The position numbers were made by a program, and so were the translations under genes. Source: Paenibacillus faecalis (GTDB lineage: Bacteria > Bacillota > Bacilli > Paenibacillales > Paenibacillaceae). Taken from it: a DNA stretch of 64,000 bases. Where the stretch lies: assembly GCF_900289175.1 (NCBI RefSeq), contig NZ_LT985747.1:4180269-4244268 (forward strand). Direction: 5' to 3'. This document shows, piece by piece, positions 52,953 through 62,236 of this stretch. Within the stretch, counting starts at the first letter, position 1, and the number at the start of each line of letters is the position of its first letter. Below the pieces are notes generated by a model, which saw nothing but the letters and a program-made list of their open reading frames with translations, was not told the DNA's origin and did no database searches.

Positions 52953-54113
52953 TCATTCCAAGCGCACATGGTTTCCGTCCTGCAGTGGTTCACCGCTCTT
53001 CAAAATGATTCTATCCTCCTCAAAGATGCTGTCGGATTGAATCATCGTCATATTGCCGCTTGTCTCGCTGGATTGAACATTGACTTTACGGGCAATAAAG
53101 TCATTGCCGAGCGGACCTCTTTGCTCTTCAACGATAAATACGTACATGCCCTCCCGATCCTGATGAACCGCCTCACTTGAAACAAGCAGCCCCTCCTGAA
53201 GCGAATTTTTCCGGATGTTGATCCGGGCTTGTTCTCCGCCTTTCAGCTTGGCATCCACAAGCTTAATGCGAAGCAGCTTTTGCGGAAGAGCCACGCTCTT
53301 CCCTTCTTCTTCACCGGACATGCTCTCCATGAGCGGCTCAGCGCGGGTGATTTCTTCAATGACACCCTCCAATGTGCTCGCTTGCTGCTCTTGATCCAGA
53401 TCGACTTCAACATCAATCTGCTCTCCAGCGGATATTCCTAGAGCAGACAACTTCCTTGCATCGGCCTGAACTTCAAACCGGTAGCCCTGGCTGCTGTTGG
53501 CAACAATCACATCCGCCTCACCAGCGGATGCCAATCCTTCAACGGCATTCAGCTTCGTTACAATCCCATCAAACGGAGCCATCAGCACCTGATCACGGTT
53601 CAAACGCTCCTGCATGTCGTGAATTTTTCGTTCCTGGGCAGCAATATCGAGCTTGCCTTTCTCGATCTCACGCTTCGCATTCCGCATCTTGATCTCGTCT
53701 TCTTCAATCGAAGAAAGAATGTACTGATCCTGAAGATTTTGCTGCTCGATTTTTTGCCTTTCCAAATTTGTTATTTCCAGCTCCAGTTCCTGTCTCGCCG
53801 GTTGACTATCATAAGTAACCAGCTTCTGCCCCTTCTTGACCCGGTCCCCTTCCTTTACAAAAATCTGTTGGACCTTCCAATCGGTAGTACTGAAAAGCTT
53901 GGCTTCAGCAACAGGGGCAAGGATGCCGCTCCCTTCAATGGTCAATGCGAGACTCCCAAACTTCGGTTTTTCCGTACTTACCTTCGGCATGGTCAGAGAC
54001 TGCAATGTGTTGCTAAACAGTGTAAAGAACAGCAGCAAAGCCATAAATAAGATAAACACCACTTGTATTATTCGCTTCCGTTTTCGGTCAGCCGCCCCTT
54101 TTCCTAGCTCCAT
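52953..54113 (-). CDS. HlyD/MFP-type adaptor protein within a sugar importer operon
   Basis: 386 residues. One N-terminal hydrophobic helix (about 15-35). A lipoyl-like strand (VQQIFVKEGDRVKKGQKLVTYDSQPAR near 80-106) is followed by a charged coiled-coil hairpin (about 107-172). The second lipoyl half (QVLMAPFDGIVTKLNAVEGLASAGE near 175-200) and beta-barrel domains complete the HlyD/RND-adaptor architecture. In Gram-positives such proteins usually pair with ABC exporters of the YknXYZ/MacAB kind. Here the neighbours are two sugar-import permeases and their binding protein, an unexpected setting. It starts 36 bases downstream of the second permease. Confidence 0.85.
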   Translation of the reverse strand: MELGKGAADRKRKRIIQVVFILFMALLLFFTLFSNTLQSLTMPKVSTEKPKFGSLALTIEGSGILAPVAEAKLFSTTDWKVQQIFVKEGDRVKKGQKLVTYDSQPARQELELEITNLERQKIEQQNLQDQYILSSIEEDEIKMRNAKREIEKGKLDIAAQERKIHDMQERLNRDQVLMAPFDGIVTKLNAVEGLASAGEADVIVANSSQGYRFEVQADARKLSALGISAGEQIDVEVDLDQEQQASTLEGVIEEITRAEPLMESMSGEEEGKSVALPQKLLRIKLVDAKLKGGEQARINIRKNSLQEGLLVSSEAVHQDREGMYVFIVEEQRGPLGNDFIARKVNVQSSETSGNMTMIQSDSIFEEDRIILKSGEPLQDGNHVRLE

Positions 54114-54149
54114 ATCTTTCCTTCTCCTCCTATAAAACTGTAGCCCACA

Positions 54150-55037
54150 CTAACCCTTAATTCCTGATAACTGAATGCCTTCGATGAAATATGATTCTGC
54201 ATACAGAAACAACAGCACCATCGGGGTCATATAAAGGATGGACGCTGCAAAAGCAATTCCCCGCTCGCCATCATTGATCCTGGACAAGAAAACGGATAGC
54301 GGCTGTTTGAACGGGTCGTCCAAAAAAACAAGCGGCTGTTCCACCATGTTCCAATAATCAACAAACAGCAGGATCACAAGTGCCGCCAGCCCAGGCTTGA
54401 TCATCGGAACCATCATGGTGAAAAAGATACGCAGGTGACCTGCACCGTCCATCTTGGCCGCTTCGATGTAGGCATACGGAATATCCAGCATAAATTGTCT
54501 AAGCATAAACACACCGAAAGCTGCGAAAATGCCAGGCAATATAATGGCGGCCGAACTATTCAACAGACCAAGCTTATCCACCATAATGTAATTGGGTACC
54601 AGCGTGACTTGAAACGGCATCAGCATCGTTAGGACATAGATGAGAAACAAAGAGTCCCGACCCCGGAATTTCAGCTTGGAAAATGCATAGGCCGCCAGCG
54701 CCGCAACGAGAGTCTGTCCTGCGATAATGGGCACGACTATAAACACGGAATTCCAAAACATCGTCAAATATTTGGGATTGTCCAGGAAGACCTTACCGTA
54801 CTGGGATAACGACACTTTATCCGGGATCAATTTTAAATTCGCAAATGGAGCAGGGCTTCCATCCGTCGTTTCATTCATTTGCCCAATGAGTCCGTAATTA
54901 ATCTCGATCTCCAGCTCGGTCATGAGCGAATTTGTGAACGTGACCACAATAGGTGAGATCAAAATCAATGCAATGACACCCATAAAGGCAGTTAATATAC
55001 TTTTCTTCAATACTTGGACTGCTCGCACAGATTTCAC
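54150..55037 (-). CDS. Sugar ABC permease (MalG-like)
   Basis: 295 residues from a GTG at 55037; the AGGAGG site is very close, and a GTG three codons later is possible. Six hydrophobic helices, with the MalG-type EAA loop near 190-210 (DIPYAYIEAAKMDGAGHLRIFFTMMVPMIKPG by position). N-terminal VVTFTNSLMTELEIEINYG-type extracellular segment. Seven bases downstream of the first permease. It forms the importer channel with 55045-55923. Confidence 0.88.
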   Translation of the reverse strand: MKSVRAVQVLKKSILTAFMGVIALILISPIVVTFTNSLMTELEIEINYGLIGQMNETTDGSPAPFANLKLIPDKVSLSQYGKVFLDNPKYLTMFWNSVFIVVPIIAGQTLVAALAAYAFSKLKFRGRDSLFLIYVLTMLMPFQVTLVPNYIMVDKLGLLNSSAAIILPGIFAAFGVFMLRQFMLDIPYAYIEAAKMDGAGHLRIFFTMMVPMIKPGLAALVILLFVDYWNMVEQPLVFLDDPFKQPLSVFLSRINDGERGIAFAASILYMTPMVLLFLYAESYFIEGIQLSGIKG

Positions 55038-55044
55038 TTACCTC

Positions 55045-55923
55045 CTATTCCATGTACTGCCGGTGTCGGCGTTCAAATGCAAACAACGCGAGAACGATCA
55101 GCAATATACAACCGAACATCAAGGTCGCCGCTGCAGTCAGCTTCTGAATGTCAAGCGACATGAACATGTTGTTCATATAATGCTGCATCATATAGATGCT
55201 GTCATGCGGATAGTCGCCAGCGATCAAATACGTTTCCCGGAATACCTTGAATGAGTTGATGATCGACATAATCACCACAAAAAATGTTGTAGATGTCAGG
55301 TAAACCAGTGTGATGCTGCGAAATTGCCGAAATCGGCCTGCCCCTTCAATCTGAGCCGTTTCATAGTAATCCTTCGGAATTTGCTGAAGTCCTGCCAAAA
55401 ATAAAATGACGTTATACCCTATATTTTTCCAGATATATACCATAATGATGACAAGACGGGCCGATTCGGTCTTCATCCAATCCACACGCTCATATCCCAA
55501 CATGCTTAGCCAGGCATTCACGGAGCCGTTCCAATCAAATAGCAACTGCCAGATCATAATGATGGAGGCAACGGGAACGACCAAGGGCATAACATAGGCC
55601 GTCCGCAGCCATTTTTGAATATATGTATTTTTGTTGAGCAGTATGGCTAAGCCGAGTGACAGGATCAGCATAAGCGGAACACTGACCGCGCTGAAAAAGA
55701 AAGTGTTAGATGCAGCCTTGTGAAAAGAACCGCTCGCCAGCAGCTCCCGATAATTGTCGAGACCGACAAATTCACCGTCTATCGTATGGCTCAAAAAGGA
55801 ATAGTACACCCCCATGACAAAGGGTATCAGGTAAAAGAGTGCAAAGCCGACACCGCTTGGCGCGAGGAAGAACATCGCCGCTGAAGCATCCTTACGGAGC
55901 CAGTTTTTCATAGTTGTTTTCAT
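55045..55923 (-). CDS. Sugar ABC permease (MalF-like)
   Basis: About 292 residues from the ATG at 55923. A TTG at 55935 and an ATG at 55911 are alternatives, and the AAAGG site is weak. Six hydrophobic helices, with the EAA loop near 195-215 (PKDYYETAQIEGAGRFRQF). It is the first gene of an operon of permease, permease, HlyD-type adaptor and binding protein. It is preceded by the terminator at 56071-56095 and an AT-rich promoter region. Confidence 0.88.
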   Translation of the reverse strand: MKTTMKNWLRKDASAAMFFLAPSGVGFALFYLIPFVMGVYYSFLSHTIDGEFVGLDNYRELLASGSFHKAASNTFFFSAVSVPLMLILSLGLAILLNKNTYIQKWLRTAYVMPLVVPVASIIMIWQLLFDWNGSVNAWLSMLGYERVDWMKTESARLVIIMVYIWKNIGYNVILFLAGLQQIPKDYYETAQIEGAGRFRQFRSITLVYLTSTTFFVVIMSIINSFKVFRETYLIAGDYPHDSIYMMQHYMNNMFMSLDIQKLTAAATLMFGCILLIVLALFAFERRHRQYME

Positions 55924-56070
55924 CCATCCTTTCAACGATTTAGTTCAATATTTCCAAGCTGAAAGCCCCTTTTCTTGATCTCCTGTTTCTTCACCCATGC
56001 CTAAGAATAGGAAAAAGTATTTAAGAAAATGTATGGTTAATTATTAAATTTTCCTTAAATTTCCGCACAC

Positions 56071-56095
56071 AAAAAAACCGCGATACACGCGGTTT
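56071..56095 (-). terminator. Terminator of the HExxH membrane protein operon
   Basis: AAACCGCG (56075-56082) and CGCGGTTT (56088-56095) form a hairpin that overlaps the stop codon of the gene ending at 56094. The A-run at 56071-56077 gives the reverse-strand T-tail. Confidence 0.85.
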
Positions 56096-57254
56096 AAACC
56101 GTTCCATTTGCAATTTTCCGACCTTGCTCCAGCAGTTTTTTATAATCGTGCTCCTGCTTTAGTTCTTTGATCTTAGCTTCATCCGCAGCTTTCTTCAGAT
56201 CAAAATAGTCATTCAAAATGTCGTACTGCGTCATACCCGGTTGATCCGGTGTGTCCTCCATTTCGTTCTTCCATGGAATATTCGCTTTGTCCATCAGCAT
56301 GCCGAGCGCAGCTCCCGTTTCATATCGCATACTTCGCTTCAGGAATTCCTGCTGCATCTGACCGTCAGCCACAAAATCAAACACCTGCATAAATGTCGCG
56401 TGATAAGGCGGCTGTTCAGCGGCTAATACCGTCAACTTCCTGCCCATAAGCTCATTGTATCGATACTCAACATAACGTGCAGTTCCTTCAATCGCTTCCG
56501 TTCCTGTCTCTCCTTGCAATAAAGGCCATTTTGCATAGCGGTAGTTACGAACGACGGTCCAATCGTGCAAATATGGTTTTACCTTCTCAGGACGGCTCTC
56601 CGCCATCGCTAAATCCAGCAGCTTATACTCCATGCCCATAAGCGCATACTGTTCTTCGTTTACAGGGTAATCCTCATCAATCCACCATGTCTCATCCGCA
56701 TCATAGCTCCACTCTTTCTGTTTAAAAATATGAAACCCCTCATGCAGCAAAAATGAGGAAAAGTCAAAATATAGCTCCGGATCGCTGAACATTCGGGGAT
56801 AGTAACGATAGAACATCGTTTCGGTATCCTGGATCTGGACCGTTCCAAAATTAATAGGCATCCAGGTATACAAAGTGCTTGGCGCAAATCGACTGACCCG
56901 GTACACCTTCGGGAGCCCCATCGACTCCGGCATCTTGATCTCCTGGGCAAACAGGCTGTTCTGGAGCGGAACATTCACTGCAAAAGCTTCTTTGCGGAAA
57001 ATGCCCCGGTCCTTGTTCGTCCGAACCAGCAGAAGCGGTTTGGTATCAAAAGCATAATCCTCGTTCCAGAGTATATCAGGAGACTGCTCAAATTGCTTAT
57101 AGATATTGGAAAGTTCGGTTAACATCTGCTGATCCAGATCAGGCAGTGACTCGAACGTTGTACGGTACGTTTTGTTGAATATGATAGATATCGACAAGAT
57201 GATAACGATTGCTGCCGGTATAGATATTAAAATCCATTTCTTACGTTTGCTCAT
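56094..57254 (-). CDS. Membrane-anchored putative zinc metallopeptidase of unknown family
   Basis: 386 residues. A basic start and one helix (about 7-26) anchor it, with the rest outside the cell. HEGFH at 171-175 (H171, E172, H175) is an HExxH zinc motif. E256 in EAIEGTARYVEY, about 80 residues later, is placed like the third ligand of gluzincin-type enzymes (EGxA pattern). The C-terminus is charged, ending in a Lys/Glu-rich helix. I do not recognise a named family. It lies 83 bases after the histidine kinase gene in the same direction, so it may be regulated by or regulate that system. Confidence 0.68.
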   Translation of the reverse strand: MSKRKKWILISIPAAIVIILSISIIFNKTYRTTFESLPDLDQQMLTELSNIYKQFEQSPDILWNEDYAFDTKPLLLVRTNKDRGIFRKEAFAVNVPLQNSLFAQEIKMPESMGLPKVYRVSRFAPSTLYTWMPINFGTVQIQDTETMFYRYYPRMFSDPELYFDFSSFLLHEGFHIFKQKEWSYDADETWWIDEDYPVNEEQYALMGMEYKLLDLAMAESRPEKVKPYLHDWTVVRNYRYAKWPLLQGETGTEAIEGTARYVEYRYNELMGRKLTVLAAEQPPYHATFMQVFDFVADGQMQQEFLKRSMRYETGAALGMLMDKANIPWKNEMEDTPDQPGMTQYDILNDYFDLKKAADEAKIKELKQEHDYKKLLEQGRKIANGTV

Positions 57255-57337
57255 GTTTACCTCGCTGTCTGATTTTGATTCTTGTTTATCTTGTTGGTTT
57301 CACTTGCATTCATCCAGTTCACTGTTTCAAGTGGTAT

Positions 57338-58750
57338 TTACAGCTTGATTTCAATGGTCGTTCCTATACCGATTTCGCTGGTCACCTGGATATTACCGCC
57401 GTGAGCGATCACGATGTCGCGCGCAATGGCCATGCCAAGTCCGGAGCCCTTATGCAGCTCGCCGGTGCTGGTTCCCCGGTAATAACGATCGAAGATTCGG
57501 TCAAGTTCCTCCTCTGGAATCCCCTTGCCGTTGTCCTGAACACGAATCCACGTCCCGGATTCCTTCTTTTCTACCTGTACCTTAATCACAATATGCTCAT
57601 CATTGTGGACAATCGCATTGTAGATCAGGTTGCTGATCGCTCTGCGAATCAGAATTTGATCAACCTCTAATGGAATAACCTCATCGCTGAACTGAAATTC
57701 AATATTACGGTTAGAGTAGCGTGCATCATTAAGCGTATCGATAACAATGCCCCGAATTACACTCACGATGTTTACTGTTTCTTTATGAAGGGTCAATTCT
57801 TTACTTTTCAATCTTGTAGACAAATTCAAATCTTCGATAACCTCTTTAAGATAGATTGACTTGCCTTCAATAATCTCGGCATAATCCCTCATTTCATCCA
57901 TAGAAAACTGGTACTCTCTGTCCTTCATCATCTCAGCATACCCCTGGATCGAAGCCAGCGGAGTTTTGATATCATGTGAAATATTACTGATCCACTCTTC
58001 TTTCATTTGATCCAGCTTCTTGCGCTCCATTTCACTCGCTTTTAGTTCATGGGATAAATGGTTCACATTATGAAATACATCTTTATAAACTCCCTTGGGC
58101 TTATGGTGGACGTTGTAATTTTTGCCCGCCAATTTCTTAATACTATCAATGATGAGAAGGAGCGGCTTGGTTAATCTCTTGCTGAAAATATAGGCAATAC
58201 AGAGCGCTATCAATCCGTCAACGGCAATCAATGTCAGGCTAAACATCTTTAGCATCTGGCCGAAGCTTTGAACATCGAAGGTGAACACCATCCGCTCCAG
58301 ACCGGGAGCTTTAAAACCGAGCACATAACTATATCGGGTGTTTGATCCGGTTGCTTCGCCTATAAAAACCGTAGAAAGCAAATCTTCATCCATATATTTG
58401 TAAATATGAACAACATCTACAGGGCTATACTTTGTCTTTGCCTTTTCGGGAGCAAGATATCGGTAAACTTCCTGTCCATTCTCATCAAGAATTTGCACCC
58501 ACGCCTTATTCTTCTGAAGCAGTTGTTTCCCGCTGTCATCAATCGATACACCTTCTTCAGTCATAAAAATATGTTCACTAAAGGAACGGGCTATCGATTG
58601 AGCAGAGACCTCCTCTTGCTGCTTTAGAAAGTCATCATTCAACATTTGGTAGGCAAATAACCCGAAAACCACCACGATGTTCATAATGATGACTATAATT
58701 ACAATCAGAACAACAGAAAACAGATATCTGCCCGTTAATCTCCACTTCAT
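57338..58750 (-). CDS. Membrane sensor histidine kinase
   Basis: 470 residues. Two membrane helices (about 10-35 and 170-190) enclose about 130 extracellular residues with a PAS-like mixed pattern (VQILDENGQEVYRYLAPEKAK near 85-105). A HAMP region follows (about 191-245). The H-box is ISNISHDIKTPL with H259. The ATPase domain has NLIYNAIVHN, DNGKGIPEEEL, and GSGLGMAIAR. It starts three bases after the response regulator gene. Length exceeds the small BceS-type kinases, so this is not a bacitracin-sensor class protein. Confidence 0.93.
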   Translation of the reverse strand: MKWRLTGRYLFSVVLIVIIVIIMNIVVVFGLFAYQMLNDDFLKQQEEVSAQSIARSFSEHIFMTEEGVSIDDSGKQLLQKNKAWVQILDENGQEVYRYLAPEKAKTKYSPVDVVHIYKYMDEDLLSTVFIGEATGSNTRYSYVLGFKAPGLERMVFTFDVQSFGQMLKMFSLTLIAVDGLIALCIAYIFSKRLTKPLLLIIDSIKKLAGKNYNVHHKPKGVYKDVFHNVNHLSHELKASEMERKKLDQMKEEWISNISHDIKTPLASIQGYAEMMKDREYQFSMDEMRDYAEIIEGKSIYLKEVIEDLNLSTRLKSKELTLHKETVNIVSVIRGIVIDTLNDARYSNRNIEFQFSDEVIPLEVDQILIRRAISNLIYNAIVHNDEHIVIKVQVEKKESGTWIRVQDNGKGIPEEELDRIFDRYYRGTSTGELHKGSGLGMAIARDIVIAHGGNIQVTSEIGIGTTIEIKL

Positions 58751-58753
58751 GTC

Positions 58754-59461
58754 CTATTCATCCTCTACGACCAGCTTATATCCGAGCCCTTTTACCGTAA
58801 TCAGAAACTGGGGATTGGACGGGTTATCCTCAATCTTCTCCCGTAATCGCCGCACATGGACCATAACGGTATTATCAAAACCGAAAAATTCCTCACCCCA
58901 TACCTGATCATACAAGCTCTCCTTGCTCATGATTTGCCCAGGATGTTTAAGAAGAAGGGTTAACAAACCAAGCTCCTTCGGCTTTAACGGGATGACCTTT
59001 CCGTTTTTCCGAAACTCTACTTTTTCCTCGTCCAACTCAAATGGGCCTGCTTTAATGACCTGTTTCACCGGTACATCCGGCTCTGAAAACTCCGCCCTTC
59101 TAAAGCGGGCTTTGATTCGGTAAGCGACTTCTTTAGGACTAAAAGGCTTGGTAATGTAATCATCTCCGCCGATGGCAAATCCCAATATTTTATCAATTTC
59201 CTCCGTCTTTGCCGACAAGAAAAAGATCGGGACATTCGATACGCTTCGTATTTTTTTACATACTTCATAGCCTTCTCCATCCGGCAGCATGATATCCAGT
59301 ATGACTAGATCAGGGTCTCTTCTCTGGAATTCAAGCCAGGCATCAGCTGCCGTTCCTGCGGTATACACCTGTTCAATGCCTTCCTTGATCAATACAGTTT
59401 GAAGAAGCTTCACAATATCGTCCTCATCATCCACAATAAGCACCTTTTGTTGAATTGCCAT
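58754..59461 (-). CDS. OmpR-family response regulator
   Basis: 235 residues. The receiver domain has DDEDD near 11-15, phospho-acceptor D56 in LVILDIMLPDG and K in TKPFSPK near 105. The winged helix domain (about 135-230) ends in VRRLREKIEDNPSNPQFL and VKGLGYKL. It is the first gene of the set with the kinase and the HExxH protein, separated from the peptidase upstream by a long hairpin. Confidence 0.93.
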   Translation of the reverse strand: MAIQQKVLIVDDEDDIVKLLQTVLIKEGIEQVYTAGTAADAWLEFQRRDPDLVILDIMLPDGEGYEVCKKIRSVSNVPIFFLSAKTEEIDKILGFAIGGDDYITKPFSPKEVAYRIKARFRRAEFSEPDVPVKQVIKAGPFELDEEKVEFRKNGKVIPLKPKELGLLTLLLKHPGQIMSKESLYDQVWGEEFFGFDNTVMVHVRRLREKIEDNPSNPQFLITVKGLGYKLVVEDE

Positions 59462-59550
59462 TCTAATCCCTCCTAACTATTAAAATTCTCCCAGCTTATT
59501 AACCGCTATTCATGAGAAAGTTCATAAGTGAACACACCGGTCAATCACAA

Positions 59551-59584
59551 TACACCGCACGCCTTTACTTGGGCGTGCGGTGTA
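59551..59584. terminator. Long hairpin between the M1-type peptidase and response regulator genes
   Basis: TACACCGCACGCC (59551-59563) pairs perfectly with GGCGTGCGGTGTA (59572-59584) around an 8-base loop. Neither side has a strong T-run, but the position after the peptidase gene fits a terminator. Confidence 0.7.
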
Positions 59585-59602
59585 AAACAGATATCTGTTC
59601 AA

Positions 59603-61810
59603 CTATTCTACTATAAAATACTCCGATAGAAGATTTTCCATTTTCTTGTCTGCCACGATTTTTCCAGACTTGTCCATAACATAATACTGGTAAAAAGAAT
59701 CGATCAAGACCAGGGTATCCTGCATCTTCGTTATAAACGGTTCAAAGCTTTCGTCCGTTAATTGTTCTCCATTCCAAAAATAATGTAGCAGCAGTCGATT
59801 CTGGTTATGAGGATGACGAATCACATACGCCCCTGACGCCTTAGGTTTATTCATCGCATCTTTCCAGTTCAGTCCAATCTTGCTCGCCTGCTGAATGATA
59901 CCGGGCTTCATCGCTTGAATCAGACCGTTCGATTTTGCATTACCAATGACGATAAGATGGCTCGTTCCAAGCTCCTTGTTCAGCTTCTTTTTCAATTCCT
60001 GCCGATCCTCAATGATCTCATACTCGATCCCGGTCAGATCAAACAAACTGATCAGTTGAAGGACCAAAGTTTCTTGCTGTGCATTGACCGCCTTGCTGAC
60101 TTGATCACTGAGCACAAGGGTAATCGGCTCACCTTGAAGCCCCCTCTCCATGACCCGGCTCATCGTTTCAAAGGGCAGATCCGAATGATGTGATAACGTT
60201 AATTCATAAATTTCCTTGAATTGTTCTCGAATAAATTCAGTTCTTTCTTGTTCTGTCAGCTGGTACTCTGGCTTTAATACGTAATCCGGCTGATACAAAG
60301 CCGTTTTCATTTCTTTCTTTGCCTTTTTACCTAAAGTATCGCCAATCGTTTGCAAAAGCCCGTCTATTGTAGCATTTTTGTGCACATAACGCTTAAAATA
60401 TTCTTTCATAAAAGCATCAAATTTCTCTTCACCCACAAGACGGTACAACTGGTAAATCGCTTGCCGCCCTTTATCATAGTAAACCGTGCTCTCCCATCCC
60501 TCCACTTCTTTATTGGTGGATGCTATAGGCCGTTCTGCCGGGAAATCATCAAATTGGATCGCTTTAAATCCGCTTAGGGTATCCCCCTGCTTCTCTGCAA
60601 AATATACTTTTGAAAAATCAGCAAACCCCTCATCGAGGAAAGACTCGGTCTCGGAATTGTTCCCGATCAAGGAATGGAACCACTGATGAGCGATTTCATG
60701 GATAAATACTGAATCCCTTGCGGGAGCTGAATTCGGGTGAATCTGTCCCATCTGGATTAGTCCAGCATGCTCCAATGCTACCCCCTCGACATACGTTTCA
60801 ACGATACGGAAATCCGGGTATGGGTATTTTCCATACTTCTCTCCGAAAAATTGTATTGCTTTAAAAGCCTGGTCAATATATTCCTCTACCAGCTTCTCCT
60901 CTTCCGGGAAACTATCGAGGTAAAAATATTCTATCGTAAGGCCGTCACGCGTAACACTCTCTACTTTAAAGTTAGGACTGGCAAAGAAAGTGAATTTTCT
61001 AATATTGGGGGCTGTAGTGGATACTATTTTTCTGCCCTTCTCTGTACTTTCTCTTGTTGTCATGGTGCCAGGCATAGCTAATTGGTAGCTATCCGGCACG
61101 TTAAACTCGACCTCATAGTCCGAAGACGTATAATAATCGGTCTCAAATGTCGTACTGTACGGCGTTTTGTTCCACTGCTTTTTATTCTCGTCATAGACCG
61201 CTAACACCGGAAACCAATGCGCTCCATTGATGATATCTTTGTAATACGAAATTCGCTGCATCCCGTATGGTATTTTCAGATCAAATTCCACCTGAACCGA
61301 CACGGTTTCACCAGGCTTCAGAGAACGTTTCAGCGGTACCGTCAAGGATTGATTCTTATGGATATACTGAAGGGGATTACCTTGAGACATCACTCCTTTA
61401 ATATCGATTCCACCTAAAAAATCCTCCGGTTTTTTCTCAGGATGTTCCTTGCTGATCTCTTCGTTTTGTCTTATAAACATTTGGTGTTGTGTAGATTTGG
61501 AACGATTCGCATCGGCAAATGTATGAAACACCAATTCCGACAGAACATCCTTGCTTGTATTTCGATAGGTAACATCGACGATCCCTTTCATCGTCATATT
61601 GTTTTCATGAAGTTTGGCCTGAATCTTATACTGAATCGGTGTTTCATGTTCTGTTTTCACTGCCGTCTGCTTTTGAGCCGGATCCGGTGGTAGAGCTGGC
61701 TGGGCTGCCGCATCTGTACTGAAAAGTGGACCGAAAACTACAGTTAATGCAAGGACGGCGACAATTATTTTTTGAGCTGCGTTCGTTAATGATTTTCTCG
61801 AGTTTTGCAT
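59603..61810 (-). CDS. Secreted M1-family (gluzincin) peptidase
   Basis: 735 residues. A signal peptide (1-37) is followed by an aminopeptidase N-type N-terminal beta domain (about 55-280) and the catalytic domain. Zinc motif HEIAH near 370-374 with the third ligand Glu 18 residues later (ESFLDEGFA), the exact HExxH-x18-E spacing of M1 enzymes. The GAMEN substrate motif is replaced by a GVALEHAG-type sequence, so specificity may differ from classical aminopeptidases. Residues about 560-735 are an additional helical and alpha/beta region. It is downstream of the YxeA-like and permease genes, probably in one operon. Confidence 0.85.
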   Translation of the reverse strand: MQNSRKSLTNAAQKIIVAVLALTVVFGPLFSTDAAAQPALPPDPAQKQTAVKTEHETPIQYKIQAKLHENNMTMKGIVDVTYRNTSKDVLSELVFHTFADANRSKSTQHQMFIRQNEEISKEHPEKKPEDFLGGIDIKGVMSQGNPLQYIHKNQSLTVPLKRSLKPGETVSVQVEFDLKIPYGMQRISYYKDIINGAHWFPVLAVYDENKKQWNKTPYSTTFETDYYTSSDYEVEFNVPDSYQLAMPGTMTTRESTEKGRKIVSTTAPNIRKFTFFASPNFKVESVTRDGLTIEYFYLDSFPEEEKLVEEYIDQAFKAIQFFGEKYGKYPYPDFRIVETYVEGVALEHAGLIQMGQIHPNSAPARDSVFIHEIAHQWFHSLIGNNSETESFLDEGFADFSKVYFAEKQGDTLSGFKAIQFDDFPAERPIASTNKEVEGWESTVYYDKGRQAIYQLYRLVGEEKFDAFMKEYFKRYVHKNATIDGLLQTIGDTLGKKAKKEMKTALYQPDYVLKPEYQLTEQERTEFIREQFKEIYELTLSHHSDLPFETMSRVMERGLQGEPITLVLSDQVSKAVNAQQETLVLQLISLFDLTGIEYEIIEDRQELKKKLNKELGTSHLIVIGNAKSNGLIQAMKPGIIQQASKIGLNWKDAMNKPKASGAYVIRHPHNQNRLLLHYFWNGEQLTDESFEPFITKMQDTLVLIDSFYQYYVMDKSGKIVADKKMENLLSEYFIVE

Positions 61811-61838
61811 TTCGTTCTCTCCCTTAGATGATAGTCTT

Positions 61839-62207
61839 TCATTTCTTTAACGAATCAAGCCGCTGTTTGGCTTGTTTTGGCAGCTCACTTTCTTGCACCT
61901 CCTGATAGGAACTGACGCCCGACGGTTTGACGTAAAGACGCAGATAAGCATCCTTACGCAGTTCTTTATTCGCATTGAAAGTCAAAGTTTTTGAATTTCC
62001 ATCTTGATCAAATGCCTCAAGGGTATACTCGTAATAGAAATACTTTTTTCCGTCATCTGCTGTCTCATCGATTCGTTTTCCGTCTTGGATCTGAACGTAG
62101 TAGTGATCTGTACCCAAGCGGTTGATGTTCACATTTTGAATAAAAACTAAAAATCCGATAACTAAAACGATAAGTGAAATACTGCCAATTAATAGTACTC
62201 TTTTCAT
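61839..62207 (-). CDS. YxeA-like (DUF1093) secreted small protein
   Basis: 122 residues with an N-terminal helix (about 4-24) and a small extracellular domain. The segments TDHYYVQIQDGKRIDE, YFYYEYTLEAFDQDGNSKTLTFNANKELRKDAYLRLYVK and the VSSYQEVQ tail match the YxeA/DUF1093 family. In Bacillus subtilis yxeA follows the BceAB-like yxdLM transporter genes; here it likewise follows a BceB-like permease gene by 30 bases. The function of the family is not established. A Bce-type antimicrobial-peptide response is a hint from context. Confidence 0.85.
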   Translation of the reverse strand: MKRVLLIGSISLIVLVIGFLVFIQNVNINRLGTDHYYVQIQDGKRIDETADDGKKYFYYEYTLEAFDQDGNSKTLTFNANKELRKDAYLRLYVKPSGVSSYQEVQESELPKQAKQRLDSLKK

Positions 62208-62236
62208 GATGCTTCTCCTTTTTCATGATGTTTTTT

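Noticed and set aside
57338-59461. BceRS-type bacitracin-sensing system paired with the BceB-like permease
   Set aside because: The kinase has a large extracellular domain and 470 residues, unlike the small intramembrane BceS kinases, and a long hairpin separates the two gene groups.
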